A stretch of 64,000 nucleotides of DNA from Nitrosomonas sp. (GCA_016703745.1 JADJBK010000006.1:2046001-2110000); one strand, 5' to 3'. Shown: positions 9,515-16,826, numbered from the stretch's first letter. Translations and numbers: made by a program. Notes: generated by a model from the letters alone, not told the origin.

Positions 9515-9533
9515 CCCCGCGCTTGTAGCGGGG
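9515..9533 (+). terminator. Hairpin after the NPCA-repeat gene
   Basis: CCCCGC and GCGGGG pair around a 7-base loop, with further partial pairing of TGCAA/TTGCA outside. It lies 16 bases after the stop of the first NPCA gene. There is no strong T-run, so it may attenuate transcription or stabilise mRNA rather than fully terminate. Confidence 0.5.
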
Positions 9534-9588
9534 TGTTGCATTTAATACATGGGTCGCAATATAAGAACTTCACTATAACGCAAGGAAA

Positions 9589-10269
9589 ATGATGAAAACT
9601 AAAATTCAACCCTTAAGAGCAACCGTTATTTCTGCTTTGTTTGGCACCGTAATCGGGTTACCTTTAACATTAAGTGGCTGTGTCATGGCAACCTGCAAAC
9701 CGTGTGCGCCACGCGCTGGCAAACGTAATCCATGCAACCCTTGCGCGGCAAGAAATCCCTGTGCAGCCATGAATCCATGCGCAGCCAGTAATCCCTGTGC
9801 TGCGGGTGACAGAGTAGATCCTAATACGGTAACCCGACCCAAGGGAACAAAGCCCTATCAAGGAGAACAGGTGGCTTTATTAAGTGAAGGCAAAGCGCTG
9901 TGGAACAGTAAAGCAATCAGCCGCAATAATTCCGTGTCCTGTTCAAGTTGCCACCAAAATGGCACAACAATGCTGCAACCCGATTTTGCCAAACCTTACC
10001 CACACTTTGTGCAAATGGTTGCAGACAACAACGGTATGAAATCAATTACGCTGGAAGAAATGGTTCAGTTTTGTATGATCAAACCCATGCAGAGTAAGCC
10101 ATTTGCCTGGGATTCACGGCAACTTGCCGCATTAACGGCATATACAGCAATGTTGCAGAAAGAATTCAAACCGGTAGGTAACGCAGTTAACCCATGCGCC
10201 GCCAGGAATCCTTGTGCGCCAAAAAACCCATGCAGCATGAGAAATCCGTGTGCTGTCAGATCCTATTAG
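9589..10269 (+). CDS. Cytochrome c lipoprotein flanked by NPCA repeats
   Basis: A 226-residue protein with a lipobox (LSGC, Cys31), so probably membrane-anchored and facing the periplasm. Residues about 36-72 hold five NPC repeats. Residues about 88-190 form a single-haem cytochrome c domain with CSSCH at 118-122 and a likely axial Met near 167 (IKPMQSKPF). Residues about 197-226 carry four more NPC repeats. The design is one haem domain between two Cys ladders. It lies 90 bases after the first NPCA gene. The start is at 9589 or the next codon, 9592, behind AAGGAAA. Electron transfer combined with metal binding is a plausible role but not proven. Confidence 0.8.
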   Translation: MMKTKIQPLRATVISALFGTVIGLPLTLSGCVMATCKPCAPRAGKRNPCNPCAARNPCAAMNPCAASNPCAAGDRVDPNTVTRPKGTKPYQGEQVALLSEGKALWNSKAISRNNSVSCSSCHQNGTTMLQPDFAKPYPHFVQMVADNNGMKSITLEEMVQFCMIKPMQSKPFAWDSRQLAALTAYTAMLQKEFKPVGNAVNPCAARNPCAPKNPCSMRNPCAVRSY

Positions 10270-10300
10270 CTAACATGCCAGGGGGGGGTTACATTACGGT

Positions 10301-10330
10301 GCATTACGGCGACAGGCATTACGGCGACAG
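10301..10330 (+). repeat. Tandem 15-bp repeat, two copies
   Basis: GCATTACGGCGACAG occurs twice head to tail (10301-10315 and 10316-10330). A partial copy (ACATTACGGT) lies just before. The second unit runs into the REP-like inverted arm at 10324-10344. Confidence 0.8.
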
Positions 10331-10344
10331 TTTACTAAACATAC
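10324..10344 (+). repeat. REP-like arm, left side of the RAYT relic
   Basis: GCGACAGTTTACTAAACATAC is the near-exact reverse complement of 12695-12714 on the far side of the decayed REP-associated transposase. Such paired imperfect palindromes normally border RAYT genes. Confidence 0.65.
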
Positions 10345-10362
10345 TAACGATGCCATATCGCC

Positions 10363-10412
10363 AGCATGGCACGTTTATCTCGTATTGTAATTCCCGGCTA
10401 TCCGCATCATGT
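10363..10412 (+). repeat. 50-bp direct repeat, left copy
   Basis: Identical base for base to 12302-12351. It contains the start of a REP-associated transposase (ATG at 10366, reading MARLSRIVIPGYPHH). The two copies abut the IS66-type element exactly on both sides. The usual IS66 target duplication is 8 bp. Confidence 0.9.
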
Positions 10413-10493
10413 GTAACCGTCCAACGCTCCCATCTACGCAATCACAATTTTCTGGATTATTCTCCTCTGCATTACCTTACAGGAGGATAAGCC

Positions 10494-10790
10494 ATGGCAT
10501 TACAGGATGATAAGCAAAAGCATATCAGCAACTGGCAGGCGAGCGGTTTGTCGCAGGCAGCCTATTGTCGGGCGCGGGGGTTGAATGCGAAGACGTTTGG
10601 GAATTGGTTGCGCGCTCACCGGCGTGGGCGCGATGATATCAAGCTGCCAGCCTTGATTCCGGTTACGATCAAGCCGACAGCGGCGTCAGTGGAAGTATTG
10701 CAGCTTCGCTGTCGCGGTACGCATGTTCTGGAATTACCACTGAGCGTTTCCCCGCGATGGTTGGGAGAGTTGCTGTCATGTCTGGGTTGA
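10494..10790 (+). CDS. tnpA: IS66 accessory protein TnpA
   Basis: A 98-residue basic protein with the helix-turn-helix pattern typical of IS66 first ORFs (SNWQASGLSQAAYCRARGLNAKTF). It has an AGGAGG Shine-Dalgarno at 10481-10487 and overlaps tnpB by 13 bases. It is the accessory DNA-binding component of IS66 transposition. Confidence 0.85.
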   Translation: MALQDDKQKHISNWQASGLSQAAYCRARGLNAKTFGNWLRAHRRGRDDIKLPALIPVTIKPTAASVEVLQLRCRGTHVLELPLSVSPRWLGELLSCLG

Positions 10791-11128
10791 TTGCGCACGC
10801 GGGTAAGATCTGGCTGGCGGTCGATCCGGTGGATATGCGTCGCGGCATGGATGGCTTATCGATGATTGTGCGGCAGGTATTGGGTCACCCGCCCTGCGCG
10901 GGTTCGGCGTTCATATTCTGCAATCGCGCGGGCAATCGCATCAAGGTCTTGCTGTGGGATGGCACGGGGGTGTGGTTATGTCAGCGCCGCCTGCATCAGG
11001 GGCGGTTTGTCTGGCCGAGGCAGGATGCGGCGTGTGTCGAGTTAGCGCTATCGCAGTGGGAATGGCTGATTGCCGGCGTAGACTGGCAGCGTTTATCGGC
11101 GCTGCCACAATGGCATTTTCAGGTGTAG
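10778..11128 (+). CDS. tnpB: IS66 accessory protein TnpB
   Basis: A 116-residue IS66 Orf2 protein with the family core PVDMRRGMDGLSMIVRQVLG, then FIFCNRAGNRIKVLLWDGTG and a C-terminal WQRLSALP. It appears full length. I chose the ATG at 10778 (MSGLIAHAGKIW), giving the usual overlap with tnpA; an earlier in-frame start at 10757 is less likely. Confidence 0.88.
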   Translation: MSGLIAHAGKIWLAVDPVDMRRGMDGLSMIVRQVLGHPPCAGSAFIFCNRAGNRIKVLLWDGTGVWLCQRRLHQGRFVWPRQDAACVELALSQWEWLIAGVDWQRLSALPQWHFQV

Positions 11129-11191
11129 AAAATATGTAATAGTTGTTTATTAACAGTCGGTTGATTGCGAATTCATGGTATAATTCACCTC

Positions 11192-12280
11192 ATGAATTCA
11201 CTGGCGCAACTAGATCAACTTAACCTCGATACGGCCACCAAACAACAGGTGGTCAACCTGGTTCAGGCATTTCAGTTTGATCTGACCCAGCAAACACAGC
11301 AGATGGTTTATGCGCTGGAACTCAAGATTCAGGCGCTCACCCTGGAATTGGCGCATCTGCGCCGTATCCGATTTGGCAGGAAAAATGAAGCGTTGTCTGC
11401 CTTGTCACCCAGGCAGCTTTCTTTGTTTGAAGAATCGGCGCTGACCGATATCACGGCCATTGAGGCTGAAATCGAACAGATCAACAGCACACCACCCCCC
11501 AATACCACCAAAGTGCCGCGTACCCGCGCCGGTCGTCAGCCGCTGCCAGATCACCTGCCGCGCATCATCGTCTTCGACTATCAAGCCGGCCGTAGCGGTC
11601 AGCATGCGCGGCACTTTCTGCAAAATTGGCAAGGACACCTGATGGTCGATGACTATGCTGGGTATAAAGCACTTTTTTCCACAGCCACATCGCCTTGCGT
11701 CGAATTGGCGTGCTGGGCGCATGCGCGACGCAAATTCTTTGACCTGCACCAGGCCAATGCCAGCACGATGGCATTGGCAGCGATACAGCGCATCAGCGTC
11801 TTATACGCAATCGAAGCAGAAGGCAAAGACCTGAGCATCGAAGATCGCCTGCAACTGCGGGCAGACAGAAGCCTGCCCGCACTGCATGCATTGCATGACT
11901 GGCTGATGCAAACCCGTAGCCAGACCGCAAATGGCGGCGGCTCCGCCAAAGCACTCGACTATACCCTCAGACGCTGGCCAAGCCTCATCCGCTACGCACA
12001 AACCGGCTTTCTTCCGATCGACAACAACCCGGTGGAGAACACCATCCGCCCGATCGCAATCGGTAAAAAGAATTGGCTATTCACCGGATCGGAACGTGCC
12101 GGTCAACGCGCCGCTGCCATTCAAACCTTGTTCGGTACCGCGCAACTCAACAAACTCGATCCCGCCGCATGGCTTGCAGACACCCTCGCCAGACTACCCA
12201 CCTGGCCCAATAACCGCATCGATGAATTGCTGCCACTTACACCAGCGTTCATTCAATCACTTAAACAGCAGGAAAGATAG
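11192..12280 (+). CDS. tnpC: IS66 transposase TnpC with in-frame internal deletion
   Basis: A 362-residue version of the IS66 DDE transposase, which is normally about 510-530. The N-terminal coiled coil and LRRIRFGRKNEAL segment are present up to LPDHLPR. The sequence then jumps directly to IIVFDYQAGRSGQ, deleting the zinc-finger region and the HADET motif that supplies the first catalytic Asp. The later Asp (VDDYAGY) and the Glu (NPVENTIRP) remain. The frame is kept, so a protein could be made but should be catalytically dead. It could still bind ends or act as an inhibitor. The start is set by the ATG at 11192, after an intergenic gap following tnpB. Confidence 0.85.
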   Translation: MNSLAQLDQLNLDTATKQQVVNLVQAFQFDLTQQTQQMVYALELKIQALTLELAHLRRIRFGRKNEALSALSPRQLSLFEESALTDITAIEAEIEQINSTPPPNTTKVPRTRAGRQPLPDHLPRIIVFDYQAGRSGQHARHFLQNWQGHLMVDDYAGYKALFSTATSPCVELACWAHARRKFFDLHQANASTMALAAIQRISVLYAIEAEGKDLSIEDRLQLRADRSLPALHALHDWLMQTRSQTANGGGSAKALDYTLRRWPSLIRYAQTGFLPIDNNPVENTIRPIAIGKKNWLFTGSERAGQRAAAIQTLFGTAQLNKLDPAAWLADTLARLPTWPNNRIDELLPLTPAFIQSLKQQER

Positions 12281-12301
12281 ATGGGAGCGCTGGACGGTTA
12301 C

Positions 12302-12351
12302 AGCATGGCACGTTTATCTCGTATTGTAATTCCCGGCTATCCGCATCATGT
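12302..12351 (+). repeat. 50-bp direct repeat, right copy
   Basis: Exact duplicate of 10363-10412, starting at the base after the right inverted repeat. It restores the start of the RAYT relic, which continues to about 12693. Confidence 0.9.
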
Positions 12352-12693
12352 GACACAACGTGGCAGTTGTTACGCTTGAACATTCTCTGAGGATGGTGAC
12401 TACGAGCTTTATGAGGTAGTGCTGGGAGAAGCAGTCCGAAGGACCCAAATACAAATGCCCACCTGTGAGTGACAGGGCATTTATGGCAAGGGCGGTTTGG
12501 TTGAACCCGGTTATCGTGACTTTGTAACCTTTTTTGCGCAGGAAGAGGATACCGAGGCATTCAAAAGACTTCACCAGTCGAAAACAACCGGACAACTTTT
12601 GGGTTCAGAGGATTGAATCGAAAAGTTAACGGCAATAACTGGTCGTGAACTTAAGGTGAAGAAATACGGTCCCCAGAAAAGCAGAGGGGGTTA
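12305..12693 (+). pseudogene. Decayed REP-associated tyrosine transposase (RAYT)
   Basis: Translation starts MARLSRIVIPGYPHHVTQRG, the standard N-terminus of Y1/IS200-like REP-associated transposases, then meets a stop after four more codons. Later pieces in other frames match the family: FSEDGDYELYEVVLGEAVRR, EEDTEAFKRLHQSKTTG and LTAITGRELKVKKYGP near the C-terminus. The middle, with the HUH and catalytic Tyr region, is missing and several stops are present. A second copy of its first 47 bases lies left of the IS66-type element (10366-10412). REP-like arms flank the whole locus. Confidence 0.75.
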
Positions 12694-12694
12694 A

Positions 12695-12714
12695 GTATGT
12701 TTAGTAAACTGCCA
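12695..12714 (-). repeat. REP-like arm, right side of the RAYT relic
   Basis: GTATGTTTAGTAAACTGCCA pairs as reverse complement with 10324-10344. It is followed by an AT-rich stretch (12720-12780) with short repeats of AATTTGTAATTT. Confidence 0.6.
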
Positions 12715-12793
12715 CCATAATTTCTAATTTTAATTTGTAATTTGAATTTGGTAATTTGTAATTTTCATAATTTCCAGATAGAAACAGTAATAA

Positions 12794-13315
12794 TTAGAAA
12801 TCTATTTCAACCCCCATTACATCAGCGAATCGGTTAAATGCGATGAATAGCTCCATCGTTCCTAATGCCTCCAGTATTTCAGATTCTTCGATCCCGAGAT
12901 CAACTAATTCTTTGTGATCAGCATTGCCCATACTGTGCCAATCAAGATTGGCTTTACGGGCAAACTTCACCAGCGCGGCTTCCTTATCGGTAAAATCATC
13001 AGAGAATACACCTTGAAACATCGCGGTAATTTCCGGTTCACTTGTTTTCATGCCGCGTAGTGCTGCACTATGCGCTGCGACACAGTAATTGCACTTATTA
13101 TCATAGGAAATTACTGATGCAATAGCCTCCTTTACTTTGCGTCGCAATTTGCCTTGAAGCATTATTGCTTTGAATTTCTCCCAATTGGCTGCAAGTAATG
13201 AAGGGTGTTCGGCGTAGGCTTTGAAAACGTTGGGAACATGACCTCCAAAAGTTTTTCCAATTTCAATCAATATAGCTGAAGAATTGAGTGTTTTTTCTGT
13301 GGCAGTCTGTAGCAT
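12794..13315 (-). CDS. AhpD/carboxymuconolactone-decarboxylase-like protein
   Basis: A 173-residue all-helical protein of the CMD/AhpD superfamily, whose redox members use a CxxC pair as peroxidase or disulfide reductase. The motif CNYCVAAHSAALRG (residues about 78-91) has both Cys and the following His of AhpD-type active sites. The C-terminal half contains the family's second helix bundle (EILEALGTMELFIAFNRFADV). It is the last gene of a minus-strand run: hydrolase, GDCCVxC protein, ECF sigma, putative anti-sigma, this gene. CMD genes are often placed beside ECF sigma factors, suggesting a stress or peroxide role, but its substrate is not known. Confidence 0.82.
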   Translation of the reverse strand: MLQTATEKTLNSSAILIEIGKTFGGHVPNVFKAYAEHPSLLAANWEKFKAIMLQGKLRRKVKEAIASVISYDNKCNYCVAAHSAALRGMKTSEPEITAMFQGVFSDDFTDKEAALVKFARKANLDWHSMGNADHKELVDLGIEESEILEALGTMELFIAFNRFADVMGVEIDF

Positions 13316-13411
13316 TTATTAATTCTCCCCATTCATTATCATTTCTGGCCACTATCTTTGTATGCACTGATCCAACCTTCACTTCAGTCCGATATTTTCT
13401 TAATGAAATCA

Positions 13412-13654
13412 CTAACCATTTTGCTTATTCTTCAGAGCGCTGGCGATTCGTTGCCTTGCTTCATCCGCTAACTGAAAGTCAAGATTAGGTTTAGATCGAT
13501 TTGAGGCTTTACGTAAAAAGTGAAGTTGCCGCGCAAAATTAGTGCAGCTCCGGCATAAAATCAGGTGCATCTTTAGCACCATGTTTTTCCACACGGGTAA
13601 TTTCTCATCCATTGATCGAGAGGCCAACTGGCTGGCTTGTTTACAATTCAACAT
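13412..13654 (-). CDS. Putative zinc-finger anti-sigma factor
   Basis: An 80-residue soluble protein. An N-terminal Cys (MLNCKQASQLAS) and a later H-x3-C-x2-C pattern (HLILCRSC) match the zinc-binding anti-sigma (ZAS/zf-HC2) layout, in which zinc or thiol oxidation controls sigma binding. There is no transmembrane segment. It begins 15 bases after the ECF sigma gene on the same strand, the normal sigma/anti-sigma arrangement. The pairing is inferred from motif plus position. Confidence 0.75.
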   Translation of the reverse strand: MLNCKQASQLASRSMDEKLPVWKNMVLKMHLILCRSCTNFARQLHFLRKASNRSKPNLDFQLADEARQRIASALKNKQNG

Positions 13655-13669
13655 TTAATTTATCCACTA

Positions 13670-14239
13670 TTAGTCTATCCAGTTAATCTTTAAACACTTA
13701 ATCAAGGACAACCGGGCACGATGCATAATTACCCAAACATTGGTCGGGCTGAGTGCAAAATCCTTACAGATATCCTCATTACTCATTCCATGAATTTCTT
13801 TAGCAAGAAATACTTCCGCTTGCCTGGGTTTTAATCCGGATAAACATTGCTGAAAAATTTTCCAGAATTCTTTTTGTTGAAAAGCTGACTCCGGGTTAGG
13901 AAAAGCATCTGGTTTTTCAATCCATCGGCCATTGACTCTAAAAAAATTATCCAGATTGTCTCCCTCATCCTGATCGATCAGATCGCCAATGCCGACTTCA
14001 CGCCCCTGTCTTCGAAATTGATCAACCAGTTTGTGTTTAAGTATGCCGATCAGCCAGGTCCGAATCGTTGATTGATTGGAAAAAGTATTTTTGGCAGTTA
14101 TCGCTGCAAGCAGCGTCTCTTGAACCAGGTCTTCTGCAAGATGTGTATCCTTTACTCTTAAAAGTGCATAGCTGAATAGATAATCACCATGCTCCTCTAG
14201 CCATGTTTGAATATTTAAGTCATTATTCCCTTCAATCAT
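13670..14239 (-). CDS. ECF-family RNA polymerase sigma factor
   Basis: A 189-residue sigma-70 family protein with region 2 (LFSYALLRVKDTHLAEDLVQETLL, then TWLIGILKHKLVDQFRR) and region 4 (LKPRQAEVFLAKEIHGMSNE with the recognition helix SPTNVWVIMHRAR). About 45 residues between the regions contain an acidic insert (DLIDQDEGDNL). I prefer the ATG at 14239 (MIEGNND); a TTG at 14254 in the same frame would overlap the previous gene. It sits between the GDCCVxC gene and the putative anti-sigma gene and is probably co-transcribed with both. Its target promoters are unknown. Confidence 0.88.
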   Translation of the reverse strand: MIEGNNDLNIQTWLEEHGDYLFSYALLRVKDTHLAEDLVQETLLAAITAKNTFSNQSTIRTWLIGILKHKLVDQFRRQGREVGIGDLIDQDEGDNLDNFFRVNGRWIEKPDAFPNPESAFQQKEFWKIFQQCLSGLKPRQAEVFLAKEIHGMSNEDICKDFALSPTNVWVIMHRARLSLIKCLKINWID

Positions 14240-14250
14240 AAAGAAACTTA

Positions 14251-14469
14251 TCAAGAAAAGTTGCAGCAGCTAGCTTCAGCTTGCCTGGGTGGACATACCA
14301 CGGTTCCATAGGAACAGAAGACGCAGCAGTCACCCAGCTTCGGTTTTAATAGTGTGTTGCAGCTTGTGCATTCATAAAAATATAAACAGGCATCAGTGGG
14401 CATAGTTTCTTGTTTAATGAAACCGCAATACGGGCAAGCCAAATCTGATTCAAGTATGATTGTTTTCAT
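14251..14469 (-). CDS. GDCCVxC-motif small Cys-rich protein
   Basis: A 72-residue protein with two zinc-ribbon-like Cys pairs (CPYCGF near the N-terminus, CTSCNTLL in the middle) and the diagnostic GDCCVFCSYGTVVCPP motif, followed by a Cys pair near the end. This family is known by its motif and includes selenoprotein members; its function is not established. It is often found near thiol-redox and mercury or metal genes. I chose the ATG at 14469 (MKTIILESDLACPYCG), where family similarity begins; an extra 14 residues upstream are possible. It ends 11 bases before the sigma-factor start. Confidence 0.82.
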   Translation of the reverse strand: MKTIILESDLACPYCGFIKQETMPTDACLYFYECTSCNTLLKPKLGDCCVFCSYGTVVCPPRQAEASCCNFS

Positions 14470-14529
14470 AAATTGCTCATAAAATATGGGATGCTCAACA
14501 ATCACCGCCATAGATATTTGCCACTTTAA

Positions 14530-15795
14530 TCAATCGGCAATACCATGCAGCACACGTAATTCTTGAATCATCTGGCGTTCATCGCCTTTCCAGATGCCAT
14601 GATTTCCAATATAGATATCTGCTAATACACTGCGCCCCATAACGCGGCGAATAAAATTAAGGATAGTGTCTGTGACGCAGTCTGGATTATCCGTAGCTGG
14701 AAAATGCCCCGCTCTTGGAATGTAAGTAATTTGTACATCATCTGTCCCTAATACATGAGCAAACCGCTGCGTTTGTGCTGCTGGCATCATGTTGTCATAC
14801 TCACCCCACATGATCAGTGTCGGAACGGTAATGTTCTGGTATTGCACACCATGGGGATTGGATTGCGAATGATATGGCAGTAGCAGAGATGGACTTAGAA
14901 TAGCTGCGCGATCTGACAGCACGCGCAAATTATGGATTTTTAGTCGCATGGTTGTTGATCTGGCGACATCGGTAACACCATCATTCTTTCCATTGCGTTC
15001 GTAGTCCACATCAACATAAGGAAAAGTCAGGTAACGCAGATTATATTGATTGTATTTGGAAGGATCGTACACCATCGACTTTAGAATCTGTACTAATGTC
15101 TGATCAAATGCTGCGAATAGCATTGCAAATTGCGCATCACCTTCGGGTGTATTGGGAATTTCTGAGGCTCTGCCGATAGCCTGTATTTCATTCACCGGGT
15201 AACCATCGAAGGCGATAGGATCCATCTGTACCAGCGCATTCAAACGATCGTTATGCTTGGCGGCATAGTGCGAAGCAATACCACTTCCCCAGTCATCGGC
15301 AATGAAAATAAATTGTCGCCCCGGATATTCTTGCTGCATCAATTTCTCAATGTAATCGACATCATTAATCCAATGCCACATCGTATTAGGGGATGAATTA
15401 TCTTTGCGGCCATATAGGCGTGGTTTGGAACTTTCACCCATTCCCAGCATGTCGATAGAAATCGTTTCGCAAAAACGCGACACCTGTCCCTGTACTTCCT
15501 CCCATTGGGAGCGATTGGTTGGAACACCATGCAAAAATAGAACCAACGGGCCTTTACTGCCCATTTTAGTCCATGCAATTTCGAAATCATCCGACCAATC
15601 AGTTTCAGCACTATGTGCGTCACCCATTTGTAGCAAACCCTCAATCGGCGCCTTGAAACGGAATACACCATACTTAGGAATTGCTTTAGGACGGTAGATA
15701 GACAAATCGGGGGTAGTACCTGCTGCCCGCAAAGGTGGTCGGCTTAGTGCACTATAAAAACTGTAATCTTCTGAACTTCCGGAAACTGAATTCAT
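14530..15795 (-). CDS. Asp-nucleophile alpha/beta hydrolase, haloalkane-dehalogenase-like
   Basis: A 421-residue alpha/beta hydrolase. The oxyanion region is FLHGVPTNRSQW (about residue 87), the nucleophile elbow is ADDWGSG with Asp168, the acid is probably Asp334 (GEYDNMMP), and the catalytic His is His364 (AGHFPATD). An Asp nucleophile followed by Trp is the pattern of haloalkane dehalogenases and epoxide hydrolases, which attack C-halogen or epoxide carbons; esterases use Ser. It is about 120 residues longer than typical dehalogenases, mainly at the N-terminus. I chose the ATG at 15795, behind GAGGATAACAAG. It is divergent from a DcmR-like regulator. The substrate is unknown. Confidence 0.8.
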   Translation of the reverse strand: MNSVSGSSEDYSFYSALSRPPLRAAGTTPDLSIYRPKAIPKYGVFRFKAPIEGLLQMGDAHSAETDWSDDFEIAWTKMGSKGPLVLFLHGVPTNRSQWEEVQGQVSRFCETISIDMLGMGESSKPRLYGRKDNSSPNTMWHWINDVDYIEKLMQQEYPGRQFIFIADDWGSGIASHYAAKHNDRLNALVQMDPIAFDGYPVNEIQAIGRASEIPNTPEGDAQFAMLFAAFDQTLVQILKSMVYDPSKYNQYNLRYLTFPYVDVDYERNGKNDGVTDVARSTTMRLKIHNLRVLSDRAAILSPSLLLPYHSQSNPHGVQYQNITVPTLIMWGEYDNMMPAAQTQRFAHVLGTDDVQITYIPRAGHFPATDNPDCVTDTILNFIRRVMGRSVLADIYIGNHGIWKGDERQMIQELRVLHGIAD

Positions 15796-15840
15796 CTTGT
15801 TATCCTCTATTAATTGATTCGATTGGCACTGAGGGTGTCT

Positions 15841-15879
15841 GATGATGCATATCATCATTGATTATCAATAATGATCATT
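15841..15879. promoter_or_regulatory. Three adjacent dyads: candidate operator
   Basis: Three inverted repeats lie end to end between the divergent hydrolase and regulator genes. They are GATGAT-4-ATCATC (15841-15856), ATTGAT-1-ATCAAT (15857-15869) and the perfect palindrome AATGATCATT (15870-15879). All share the half-site core TGAT/ATCA. This is the natural place for the MerR-type regulator at 16044 to bind. Function is inferred. Confidence 0.55.
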
Positions 15880-16043
15880 GATACCCTTGCCTACAATTTG
15901 ACTCATGCTACAATAAAAGTCAATAGTCTTATCAATACAAGCAAACTGCTTGAAATAACTATGGAGGATGGAATTGAGAATCATAAAAAAGGTCGCAGAC
16001 CTGAAGATTCTATTGAGATAAATAGAAATCGTTTGGGGAGGGC

Positions 16044-16826
16044 ATGTACGTGAGCAACAATGAAAGTGCAGCTGAGTCGTTTCTAAACATTAAGCAGGCA
16101 GCTAAAATTTTAAACGCCAGTGAAATATCGTTAAGACGCTGGAGTGATGCGGGCAAGCTGCCTTGCTTGCGCTTAGGAGTCAAGCGTGAGAGGAGATATC
16201 GCTTAACTGATCTCCTGGCTTATCTTGAGCAGGATCAAGCATCGGTAAATATTGCTGCATTTGGGCGCGCTGTCAATCGAATCGCTCACATTGATCTTGA
16301 AGGTATCGCAATTAATTATGGCAGTCATTTATGCGCGTTTTATGATACAGACTTGGGGAGGCTTAAATTAGCGTTGCCATTTTTGCTCGGTGGTGTTCAA
16401 TCCGGCAATCGTTGTTTTCTGGTTGCCACCAAGGAAATTCAGGCCATTATCATTAATGAACTGCGTGATGTCAGGCCCTGCATTGATCAAGATATTCAAG
16501 ATGCCCATCTTGTTATAACGGATGGCATGTCGAATGGTACGGAGCTATATACTTTTCTTGAGAATGCTTTTCTAGATGCAAACAAACAGGGTATTCAAGG
16601 CTTGCGAGTACTTGGTGATATGGCGTGGACTTTACAGAAAGGCATGGGGATTATAGAGTTAAACAATTTTGAAAATCGATACAATCAGGGACTTGGACAC
16701 CGATTTCCTGTTGTCAGTTTATGTCAGTATGATGCCAGATTATTTTCTGGTACTGCAATATTGGGGGCTCTCAAGTGTCATGACGATACCTTCCGTTATC
16801 CTTTGACTCATTTTCTGGGTAATTGA
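16044..16826 (+). CDS. DcmR-like regulator: MerR-type HTH plus MEDS sensory domain
   Basis: A 260-residue regulator. Residues about 14-64 are an excisionase/MerR-type winged helix (FLNIKQAAKILNASEISLRR, then a KLPCLRLG wing). Residues about 85-255 are a MEDS domain (methanogen/methylotroph DcmR sensory domain), recognised by GSHLCAFYDTD, the LGDMAW segment and the ending SLCQYDARLFSG...ALKCHDDTF. DcmR is the regulator of dichloromethane dehalogenase in methylotrophs, so a MEDS regulator divergent from a dehalogenase-like hydrolase is a striking match. Start: GGGGAGGG lies 3 bases before the ATG at 16044, which is close; a GTG at 16050 is better spaced and possible. Confidence 0.85.
   Translation: MYVSNNESAAESFLNIKQAAKILNASEISLRRWSDAGKLPCLRLGVKRERRYRLTDLLAYLEQDQASVNIAAFGRAVNRIAHIDLEGIAINYGSHLCAFYDTDLGRLKLALPFLLGGVQSGNRCFLVATKEIQAIIINELRDVRPCIDQDIQDAHLVITDGMSNGTELYTFLENAFLDANKQGIQGLRVLGDMAWTLQKGMGIIELNNFENRYNQGLGHRFPVVSLCQYDARLFSGTAILGALKCHDDTFRYPLTHFLGN

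Larger units (their letters stand above)
10413..12301 (+). mobile_element. IS66-family element with internally deleted tnpC
   Basis: The element is bounded by inverted repeats GTAACCGTCCAACGCTCCCA (left) and, as reverse complement, GTAACCGTCCAGCGCTCCCA (right), one mismatch in 20. It carries the three IS66 genes in normal order (tnpA, tnpB, tnpC) on the plus strand. At 1889 bp it is short for the family (about 2.5 kb) because tnpC has lost about 150 codons. It lies inside a RAYT relic, between perfect 50-bp direct repeats. A truncated relative in opposite orientation is at 8505-8944, so the NPCA genes sit between two IS66 ends. Confidence 0.9.

Noticed and set aside
9266..9842. Gly/Thr-rich and Ala-rich open frames on the minus strand of the NPCA genes
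   Set aside because: They are mirror translations of the NPCA codon repeat; the plus-strand frames have signal peptides and ribosome binding sites.
8505..12301. Composite transposon carrying the NPCA genes
   Set aside because: The left IS66 copy is truncated and its outer flank shows no duplication matching the right side. The 50-bp repeats bracket only the right element.
15871..16053. 60-residue open frame before the MEDS regulator
   Set aside because: It starts within the palindromic operator region and overlaps the regulator start, with no good ribosome binding site. A leader peptide cannot be fully excluded.
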